From Pseudaquidulcibacter sp964443435 (lineage in GTDB: Bacteria; Pseudomonadota; Alphaproteobacteria; Caulobacterales; Aquidulcibacteraceae): a stretch of DNA of 5,263 bases. The stretch is taken from positions 1-5,263 of the forward strand of contig CAYUCW010000092.1 of NCBI GenBank assembly GCA_964443435.1. Reading direction: 5' to 3'. Positions within the stretch are counted from its first letter, which is position 1. Each line of letters starts with the position of its first letter. The notes beneath the pieces were generated by a model, which saw nothing but the letters and a program-made list of their open reading frames with translations, was not told where the DNA came from and did no database searches. The position numbers and the translations under genes were made by a program. This document shows positions 1-5,261 of this stretch, one piece after another.

Positions 1-93
1 ATAATTTTAAGCTTATAATAAATAATAAGAATACTTAAAACCTATAATTGACTTTTTTTATTTTTATAATACCTATTAATTTAGGAAATAAAA
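1..93 (+). promoter_or_regulatory. AT-rich leader with candidate promoter of the peptidase gene
   Basis: This upstream region is extremely AT-rich. It contains three TATAAT hexamers (14-19, 43-48, 65-70) and a TTGACT (48-53) resembling a -35 element. The TTGACT does not pair at normal 16-18 spacing with a TATAAT; at 17 bases it faces ACCTAT (71-76), so no single sigma-70 promoter can be chosen. ACCTAT occurs at 40-45 and 71-76, 31 bases apart. An AGGA at 83-86, seven bases before the ATG at 94, is a good ribosome binding site and fixes the start of the following gene. No terminator of an upstream gene is visible. Confidence 0.3.
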
Positions 94-2067
94 ATGAAAA
101 TAAAATCAATAATTTTTAAGCTATTAATAATTTCTATTTTGGGGGTTTTTACAAATAATGCCTATGCCCAAACTCCTAAACTACCCTCCGCAGAAGATTT
201 TGGATCTTTAGGTACGCGGGGCATTGATATTTCCGATGATGGGAAATCTATTATATTCATAACTGGTGAAGACAAAGAGGCGAATGTAAGATTAATAAGT
301 CTTGAAGACTTTTCTATAACTATTATGCCAATAGATGAATCTAATTTCGTTCGTGATGTTCGTTGGGTGAATGATGATTATTTTATAATTGAAAGAGATA
401 ATACAATCGTTTCAACAGCTAATTCTTGGTATTTAGGCAATGTTTTAATTTTTTCTAAGTCTAAAAAAACAGGAGTGCCAATATTACCTGAGCGCGACTT
501 TATTTATTTGAACGTTCTTTATGGTAATTTGCCAAATCCTGATGAAATTTTAGTGGAAACTTATACCGAAAATTTGGGTACAAAAATAGATCTTCCATCT
601 AGTGAAAGAACAACATTCGACAAGGCGGCAAGTACAATTTTTAAAGTCAATGCGAAAACGGGCAGAGGTAAGCCAATTGAATATGGAAGTCCTGAAACTA
701 TTAGATGGGGTTTTTCAAAAGCAGGTGTTCCAATTGTTAGAATTGACTATAGTCGTTTTTACAATCGCAATCGTATTTTTGTAAAAGATGGCAAAGAATG
801 GAAGCAAATATATGAATATATTCCAAAAAATGATGAAGACGATTTCAATTGGAATGCGCTTTTAGATGAAAATAATGGTTTATTTTTATTGGACGAAAAT
901 GGTGTAAATACAGCTTATAAAATTGATTTAAAAACTGGGAAGACAGAAAAATTTTTAAACGAGCCAGAGAAAAGCATTGATTATATTGGAGTTGAAGAAA
1001 GCACAAATAAAGCAGTTTTAATTTCATATTCTGGATTATTTCCTGATTATAAATGGCTTGATAAGGAATTTGAGATAGTGCAAGCCAAGCTTGATGGAAA
1101 ATATCCTGATGAATATGTTAATTTAATTGATTGGTCAGATGACAAAAAGAAATATTTGTTTTCTTTGAAATCAAGCTCAACACCTGAAGCATTTTATCTT
1201 TATGATGTTGAAAAGAATAAAATTTCTAGCGCTTCAATTATGCAAGAAAATTTTCAATATTATAAATTTCCTAGAAAAGAGTTTGAAGCATTTATTGCAA
1301 GAGACAAACAAGAAATCCCTATATTTGTAACTTTCCCAAATAAAGCCAAACTTGAAAAGCTTCCAACCATTGTCCTTCCTCATGGCGGACCACAAGCGCA
1401 TGATGATATTTATTATGATTATTTATCGCAATTTTTGGCTTCGCGCGGTTATTTAGTTTTACAGCCACAATTTAGGGGTTCAACGGGTTTTGGTTATAAA
1501 TATGCCGAGGCAGGCAAAAGGCAATGGGGCGGCATTATGCAGAATGATGTTACCGATAGTTTAAAATGGGCAATTGAAAAAGGCTGGGCAGACAAAGATA
1601 GAGCTTGTATTATTGGCGCATCTTATGGCGGCTATGCCGCGCTTGCAGGTGTTACTATGACGCCTGATTTATATAAATGCGCGGTTTCAGGGGCAGGGGT
1701 TTCAGATTTAAATTTAATGTTAAAATCAGAAATTAAATCTAATGGAAAAAACTCAAGAGCAACAGATTATTGGAAAGAGCATATTGGTTTTGACAAATAT
1801 ACAACTGAAGAAATTGCCAAAATATCACCAATTAATCTGGTTGATAAAATCAAAGTACCAGTCCTTTTAATTCATGGCGATGATGATACAGTAGTTTTGC
1901 CAGAGCAATCTAAGAAGATGGAAGCGGCTATGAAAAAGGCCGGCAAAGATGTTAAATATGTCGTTCTTAAAAATGAAGATCATTGGCTTTCAAGGCGTGA
2001 AACAAGAACGCAATTTTTAACTGAGATTGAAAATTTTCTAAAGCCAATTCTCAAACCAGAAGAATAG
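94..2067 (+). CDS. Exported S9-family serine peptidase (prolyl oligopeptidase / acylaminoacyl-peptidase-like)
   Basis: This 657-residue protein has a beta-propeller-plus-hydrolase architecture and probably cleaves short peptides in the periplasm. Residues 1-25 form a signal peptide: Lys-rich start, hydrophobic core, then AYA before Gln26, a typical signal peptidase I site. Residues of about 35-395 are the poorly conserved N-terminal part expected to form the propeller that gates the active site. Residues of about 400-655 are the alpha/beta-hydrolase domain. It shows PHGGP (429-433, oxyanion region), RGSTGFG (461-467), the nucleophile motif GASYGGY with Ser510, the acid in HGDDD (probably Asp598) and the catalytic His630 in EDHW. 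All three catalytic residues are present, so the enzyme should be active. Length is normal for S9 proteins of this type. The only cysteines are Cys505 and Cys529, flanking the nucleophile, which fits an extracytoplasmic disulfide. The start is supported by AGGA seven bases upstream and by the complete signal peptide. Exact specificity (dipeptidyl, acylaminoacyl or oligopeptidase) cannot be read from sequence. It is separated by 60 bases from the aromatic genes and is probably an independent unit. Confidence 0.9.
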   Translation: MKIKSIIFKLLIISILGVFTNNAYAQTPKLPSAEDFGSLGTRGIDISDDGKSIIFITGEDKEANVRLISLEDFSITIMPIDESNFVRDVRWVNDDYFIIERDNTIVSTANSWYLGNVLIFSKSKKTGVPILPERDFIYLNVLYGNLPNPDEILVETYTENLGTKIDLPSSERTTFDKAASTIFKVNAKTGRGKPIEYGSPETIRWGFSKAGVPIVRIDYSRFYNRNRIFVKDGKEWKQIYEYIPKNDEDDFNWNALLDENNGLFLLDENGVNTAYKIDLKTGKTEKFLNEPEKSIDYIGVEESTNKAVLISYSGLFPDYKWLDKEFEIVQAKLDGKYPDEYVNLIDWSDDKKKYLFSLKSSSTPEAFYLYDVEKNKISSASIMQENFQYYKFPRKEFEAFIARDKQEIPIFVTFPNKAKLEKLPTIVLPHGGPQAHDDIYYDYLSQFLASRGYLVLQPQFRGSTGFGYKYAEAGKRQWGGIMQNDVTDSLKWAIEKGWADKDRACIIGASYGGYAALAGVTMTPDLYKCAVSGAGVSDLNLMLKSEIKSNGKNSRATDYWKEHIGFDKYTTEEIAKISPINLVDKIKVPVLLIHGDDDTVVLPEQSKKMEAAMKKAGKDVKYVVLKNEDHWLSRRETRTQFLTEIENFLKPILKPEE

Positions 2068-2127
2068 CTATTTTTATAATATATCTGAAGACTTGCCATT
2101 TTGCCATAAATTGTTCAAAAGACTTTT
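2068..2127 (+). promoter_or_regulatory. Leader upstream of the aromatic amino acid gene block
   Basis: This 60-base gap is the only place before 4862 where a separate promoter for the chorismate mutase - hisC - tyrC block could sit. It contains TATAAT (2075-2080), embedded in a 13-base stretch also found before the peptidase gene (59-71 and 2069-2081). No good -35 lies 16-18 bases upstream. Two tandem TTGCCAT heptamers (2093-2099, 2101-2107) and an AAAAG-A-CTTTT palindrome (2117-2127) abut the start codon. There is no clear terminator, leader peptide or attenuator, and the ribosome binding site is weak. Readthrough from the peptidase gene cannot be excluded. Confidence 0.25.
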
Positions 2128-2850
2128 ATGACTATTCAAGATGAAATTTCAAAAGTACGTGGCGCGATTGATGCAATAGATGCAGAGATTGCGCATCTGC
2201 TTGCCAAAAGAACGGCAATTGCCCAGACTGTTGCACTATCTAAAAAAATTGATGCCGAAAATGCCAATACTGAGCTTAGTTTTGGTTGGCGTCCCAAACG
2301 TGAAATTGAAGTGCTAAGGCAATTAAGAATTGCCGAACCAAGTCTTGATTATAAATTATGCTATATGATTTGGCGCGCCATGATTACGCGCAATCTTGCA
2401 TCCCAAGCGCCAATGGAAGTTATAGCCATTAAAGAAACCGATGCCGCCGCAAGGATTGGTTTTGGTGCGGCAATCAGCCCAAAAATAATTGAGAATGCCG
2501 ATGAAGCCATAAAGCTTGCCGCTCAAAATGATAATATAATTCTTACGCTTCCATTTCCTGATGAAAATTCGGTTTGGTGGATAGAAGCCGCAAAGCCCGA
2601 AAATAGCGAGCTTAAGATTAATATGGCGCTTCCGCATTATCATGATAGCCTTGCGCCTGAGGCTTTATCGCTTGCCAAAATTACGCCAACTCAAACTGGC
2701 AAAGATAAGTCATTAGTAATTACGCAAAGTCGTGATTTGCCAAAAGATAATGCCAAATTATTATCTAAATTTGGTGACAAGCATCTATGGCTGCTTGATG
2801 GATTTCATGATGATATCGGATATTTCCTTGGTGCATTTGCGATTGTTTAA
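2128..2850 (+). CDS. AroQ-class chorismate mutase with a C-terminal extension
   Basis: This cytoplasmic enzyme rearranges chorismate to prephenate, the branch point to phenylalanine and tyrosine. Residues of about 4-95 match the all-helical AroQ fold. Arg11 and Arg28 sit at the same numbers as the active-site arginines of the E. coli P-protein mutase domain, a Lys pair (39-40) follows, and Arg58-Glu59 correspond to its Arg-Glu pair. The final helix (about 75-93) ends in Ser92-Gln93. A plain AroQ domain is about 90 residues, so about 145 residues are extra. This extension (about 97-240) holds Trp150-Trp151 and a TGKDKSLVI segment (190-198), and resembles C-terminal regions I recall from other alphaproteobacterial chorismate mutases. 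The TGKDKSLVI segment also recalls the start of the ACT domain in prephenate dehydratases, so the extension may be a degenerate dehydratase/ACT region (inference). The ATG at 2128 has only a weak ribosome binding site, but starting there places the first AroQ helix correctly. It is followed after 27 bases by hisC. Confidence 0.87.
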   Translation: MTIQDEISKVRGAIDAIDAEIAHLLAKRTAIAQTVALSKKIDAENANTELSFGWRPKREIEVLRQLRIAEPSLDYKLCYMIWRAMITRNLASQAPMEVIAIKETDAAARIGFGAAISPKIIENADEAIKLAAQNDNIILTLPFPDENSVWWIEAAKPENSELKINMALPHYHDSLAPEALSLAKITPTQTGKDKSLVITQSRDLPKDNAKLLSKFGDKHLWLLDGFHDDIGYFLGAFAIV

Positions 2851-2877
2851 ATTCTAAAAAAACGCTAATAGGCATTT

Positions 2878-3981
2878 ATGAATACAATTTTGCGCCCCGA
2901 ACCATTAAATGGCATTTTAGATATTATCCCTTATAAAGGTGGTGATAGTAAAATTGCAGGTTTTGATAAAGTCTATAAGCTTTCATCTAATGAAAACCCT
3001 TTGGGTTATTCAGATAGCGCGCGTGCGGCTTATTTAACTTGGCTTGATAAAATTGCCGCCTACCCCGATGGTGGGCATATTGAGCTTAAAAATGCGATTG
3101 CTAATCGTTTTGGTCTTGATGCCGAAAGAATAGTTTGCGGCAATGGATCTGATGAAATATTTCAGCTTTTGGGGCGTGCTTATTTAAAACCAGATGATGA
3201 GATTATACAATCTGAATATGGATTTTTGGTTTATAGACTTGTGGCACAACAAGCGGGGGCAAAATGCCTATCGGCAAAAACCAATGACTATATCGCATCG
3301 GCCGATGCAATTCTTTCATTGGTAAGTGATAGAACCAAAATTGTATTTCTTGATAATCCCAATAATCCGTGCGGCACATATATGCCATTTGAAGAAATAA
3401 AAAGATTGCATGCAGGATTGCCGCGTAATGTACTATTGGTTCTTGATGCCGCCTATGCCGAATATGTTTATGCCAATGATTATTCATCGGGGCTTGAGCT
3501 TGCGTCTGAATTTGAAAATGTAATTATGACAAGAACATTTTCAAAAATTTATGGGCTTGCGGCACTTCGTATTGGCTGGGCTTATGGCGCAAAAAGAATA
3601 ATTGACGCGATTAACCGAGTAAGAAGCCCATTTAATATAACAGGGCCCTCTTTGTCGGCGGCGGCGGCGGCAATGAATGATGCTTCATTCACTCAGGCAA
3701 GTGCGGAACATAATAAAAAATGGCTCGATATTTTAGATAGCGAATTTAAAGCCTTGGGTCTTAAAACTATACCAAGTGTTGCCAATTTTATTATGATTGA
3801 TTTTTTAAGTATTGAAACCGCCGATAAATGCGATGAATATTTAAAATCAAACGGCATTATTGTTCGTAAAATTGCTTCTTATAATCTTCCAAACTGCCTA
3901 AGAATAAGTGTTGGAACCGAAGAAGCCAATATTAAATTAATAAAAGTCATGCAAGAATTTGCGTTAAAAAAAGTATCTTAA
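2878..3981 (+). CDS. hisC: Histidinol-phosphate / aromatic aminotransferase
   Basis: This 367-residue PLP-dependent fold type I aminotransferase has normal HisC length. It converts imidazole-acetol phosphate to histidinol phosphate; in this gene context it probably also transaminates prephenate, phenylpyruvate or 4-hydroxyphenylpyruvate. Visible motifs are LSSNENPLG (35-43), the cofactor-binding GNGSDE (88-93), DNPNNPCGT (159-167), Asp190 in LDAAYAEY for the pyridine nitrogen, the Schiff-base Lys223 in TFSKIYGLA, phosphate-binding Arg231 in ALRIGW, and the C-terminal substrate arginine in LRISVGT (Arg342). All key residues are intact. The start has AGG at 2870-2872, five bases before the ATG. 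The gene lies 27 bases after chorismate mutase and one base before tyrC, with no histidine genes in the window. This supports an aromatic role, as in the hisH-tyrC pair described in Zymomonas (from memory). A five-alanine run (261-265) is encoded by four GCG codons and one GCA. Confidence 0.92.
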   Translation: MNTILRPEPLNGILDIIPYKGGDSKIAGFDKVYKLSSNENPLGYSDSARAAYLTWLDKIAAYPDGGHIELKNAIANRFGLDAERIVCGNGSDEIFQLLGRAYLKPDDEIIQSEYGFLVYRLVAQQAGAKCLSAKTNDYIASADAILSLVSDRTKIVFLDNPNNPCGTYMPFEEIKRLHAGLPRNVLLVLDAAYAEYVYANDYSSGLELASEFENVIMTRTFSKIYGLAALRIGWAYGAKRIIDAINRVRSPFNITGPSLSAAAAAMNDASFTQASAEHNKKWLDILDSEFKALGLKTIPSVANFIMIDFLSIETADKCDEYLKSNGIIVRKIASYNLPNCLRISVGTEEANIKLIKVMQEFALKKVS

Positions 3982-3982
3982 A

Positions 3983-4861
3983 ATGTTTAATAAGCTCGCG
4001 ATTATTGGAATTGGCCATATAGGATCTTCGATTGCACTTGCCACAAAACGTGGCGGGCTTGCCAAAGAAATCGCGCTTTATGATATAAGTGAAAATGTCC
4101 GTAACCGCGCAGATGAGCTTAAGCATGGTAATATTTATGCCGATTTACAAAGCCTTTTAAAGGGCGCGGATTTAATCATTCTTTGCGTACCTTGCGGCGC
4201 GATGTTAAGTGTTGCGCAAGAGATGCTTCCATTTATAGAAAAAGGCGCGATTGTCTCCGATGTTGGCTCGGTTAAGGGTGAGATTGTAAAAGCAATCTCT
4301 CCAATTCTTAGTGATGATATTTTCTTTATCCCTGCGCACCCTATTGCGGGCACCGAGTTTTCAGGGCCAGATGCCGGCCTCGAGCATTTATTTGATAAAA
4401 AATGGTGCATAATAACGCCAATTTCTGATGATGAAAAATATCTAGAAAAATGCGAAGTCTTAAATGAATTTTGGCGCGGACTTGGCGCAAATATTGAAAA
4501 TATGGCGCCAGAGCGCCATGATATGGTGCTTGCGGTAACTTCGCATATTCCGCATTTAATCGCTTTTTCCTTAGTGGCAACCGCCGAAGATATAGAGAAT
4601 TTAACCGAAAGCGAAGTGGTTAAATATTCGGCGGGCGGCTTTAGGGATTTCACCCGTATTGCCGCATCAGATCCAACCATGTGGCGCGATGTATTCCTTC
4701 TTAATAAAGAAGCCGTCTTAGAAGTATTAGGAAGGGTCTCAGAAGACATAACCGCTTTAAGACGCGCTATACGTTGGGATGATGGCGACACTTTATTTGA
4801 TACTTTTACGCGCGCCCGAAAAATGCGCAAAGAATTGATTGATGCCGGTCAAATTAACTAA
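3983..4861 (+). CDS. tyrC: Prephenate / cyclohexadienyl dehydrogenase
   Basis: This 292-residue cytoplasmic enzyme of the TyrA family oxidatively decarboxylates prephenate to 4-hydroxyphenylpyruvate, or arogenate to tyrosine. The N-terminal Rossmann fold shows GIGHIGSS (9-16). Asp34 at the end of the second strand (LYDIS) indicates NAD rather than NADP. The catalytic region has the His119 motif PAHPIAGTEFSGP (117-129). The C-terminal helical domain has HD (179-180), SHIPH (187-191) and the highly conserved GGFRDFTRIAASDP (218-231), with Arg225 expected to bind the substrate carboxylate. There is no C-terminal ACT or REC domain, so feedback control by tyrosine, if any, must act at the active site. 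The start codon is one base after the hisC stop and has no Shine-Dalgarno of its own, so translation is probably coupled to hisC. Prephenate versus arogenate preference cannot be read from sequence. Confidence 0.93.
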   Translation: MFNKLAIIGIGHIGSSIALATKRGGLAKEIALYDISENVRNRADELKHGNIYADLQSLLKGADLIILCVPCGAMLSVAQEMLPFIEKGAIVSDVGSVKGEIVKAISPILSDDIFFIPAHPIAGTEFSGPDAGLEHLFDKKWCIITPISDDEKYLEKCEVLNEFWRGLGANIENMAPERHDMVLAVTSHIPHLIAFSLVATAEDIENLTESEVVKYSAGGFRDFTRIAASDPTMWRDVFLLNKEAVLEVLGRVSEDITALRRAIRWDDGDTLFDTFTRARKMRKELIDAGQIN

Positions 4862-4865
4862 TGAC

Positions 4866-4893
4866 TTGCGATTTTTGCTTTATATGCTAATAT
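4866..4893 (+). promoter_or_regulatory. Candidate sigma-70 promoter of the ArsR-family gene (extended -10)
   Basis: TTGCGA (4866-4871) matches the -35 consensus at four of six bases. It is followed after 16 bases by TAATAT (4888-4893), also four of six, which is preceded by TGC and so forms an extended -10 (TG-N-TAATAT). Transcription would begin about seven bases downstream, at or near A4900, the first base of the start codon. An alternative -10, TATGCT (4883-4888), would move the start to about 4895. The call rests on motif reading only; the coincidence with the palindrome over the -10 strengthens it. Confidence 0.45.
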
Positions 4894-4901
4894 TAGAATA
4901 T
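4882..4901. promoter_or_regulatory. Palindromic operator overlapping -10 and start codon of the regulator gene
   Basis: ATATGCTAATATTAGAATAT is an inverted repeat in which nine of ten base pairs match, with an uninterrupted core CTAATATTAG (4887-4896). The single mismatch is G4886 versus A4897. Read as ATGC-N8-GAAT (4884-4899), it differs at one base from the SqrR-type pattern ATTC-N8-GAAT, as I recall it. AT-rich palindromes over the -10 are how BigR-type repressors silence their own genes. Occupancy here would cover the proposed -10 and the start codon, so self-repression is the natural reading (inference). Confidence 0.6.
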
Positions 4902-5205
4902 GAACCAAACTCTGACTTCCGAAGAAATGGAAAACATGGCAATAGAGGCGTCATGCCTTCTTGATGCCTTAAGCAATCCAAAACGCCTTTTAATTATGTG
5001 TAACCTCATTGAAGGTGAGGCTTCGGTAAATGATTTGTCAGAAAGAGTCGGTCTTAACCAATCGGCATTATCACAGCATTTAGGTAAGCTAAGAAATCTA
5101 AAATTTGTAAAAACTAGACGCGATGCGCAGCAAATTTTTTATTCAATCGCCGATGATAATGTTTATGAAATTATTGCGGTTCTTAAAAAACTATATTGCG
5201 ACTAG
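4900..5205 (+). CDS. ArsR-family winged-helix repressor, BigR/SqrR/NolR-like, with conserved cysteine pair
   Basis: This 101-residue DNA-binding protein is a typical single-domain ArsR homodimer repressor. The N-terminal helix (about 8-36) carries the LLDALSNPKRLLIM segment. The helix-turn-helix spans about residues 42-66, with recognition helix NQSALSQHLGKLR (53-65), followed by the beta-wing KTRRDAQQIFYSI (71-83) and a C-terminal dimerisation helix ending LKKLYC. The metal site of ArsR/SmtB proteins (the ELCVCDL-type motif in the recognition helix) is absent. Cysteines are at 19, 34 and 100. Cys34 (in LIMC) and Cys100 (in LYC) are 66 residues apart, the same spacing as Cys42/Cys108 of BigR and Cys41/Cys107 of SqrR, which sense sulfide-derived persulfides by forming a di-, tri- or tetrasulfide bridge. 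NolR, otherwise similar, lacks these cysteines in the sequence I remember. The ATG at 4900 has no Shine-Dalgarno and lies inside the palindrome; Met10 (4927) and Met13 (4936) are alternatives. It has its own likely promoter and probably is not cotranscribed only with tyrC. Confidence 0.88.
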   Translation: MNQTLTSEEMENMAIEASCLLDALSNPKRLLIMCNLIEGEASVNDLSERVGLNQSALSQHLGKLRNLKFVKTRRDAQQIFYSIADDNVYEIIAVLKKLYCD

Positions 5206-5216
5206 GCGTTTTAAGA

Positions 5217-5261
5217 TTATCCCAAGGTTTCCGCAAGGCTTTTTGGTAAGCCAAATAAAGG
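5217..5261 (-). CDS. Possible 3' end of a convergent gene (partial)
   Basis: On the minus strand a frame open at the window edge reads PLFGLPKSLAETLG and stops with TAA at 5219-5217, twelve bases from the stop of the regulator gene. A convergent gene would fit the short gap and the lack of any plus-strand start codon in 5206-5263. The fragment is only 14 codons and the other two minus frames are also open across this edge, so chance is a real alternative. No family can be named. Confidence 0.2.
   Translation of the reverse strand, partial: PLFGLPKSLAETLG

Noticed and set aside
602..1027. Short open frames on both strands inside the peptidase gene (602-784 plus, 845-1027 minus)
   Set aside because: About 60 codons each, no motif, no credible ribosome binding site, embedded in the propeller-coding part of a continuous gene.
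2356..2643. Minus-strand open frame across chorismate mutase
   Set aside because: No domain is visible and the composition is biased; it is the antisense shadow of a well-supported gene.
3203..3487. Minus-strand open frame across hisC
   Set aside because: The translation is His/Trp-rich with low plausibility and sits entirely inside the conserved hisC coding region.
4135..4830. 231-codon minus-strand open frame across tyrC
   Set aside because: It lies wholly inside tyrC, whose motifs are unmistakable. Its translation is Ser/Lys/Ile-rich without recognisable motifs, as expected from the mirror of GC-biased codons.
4900..5205. Metal-sensing ArsR/SmtB repressor (arsenic or zinc)
   Set aside because: The cysteine-rich metal motif in the recognition helix is missing and no resistance genes are adjacent; the cysteine spacing fits the BigR/SqrR dithiol class instead.
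5237..5252. GGCTT / AAGCC hairpin as a terminator after the regulator gene
   Set aside because: The stem is only five base pairs and no T-run follows on either strand, so an intrinsic terminator is not supported.
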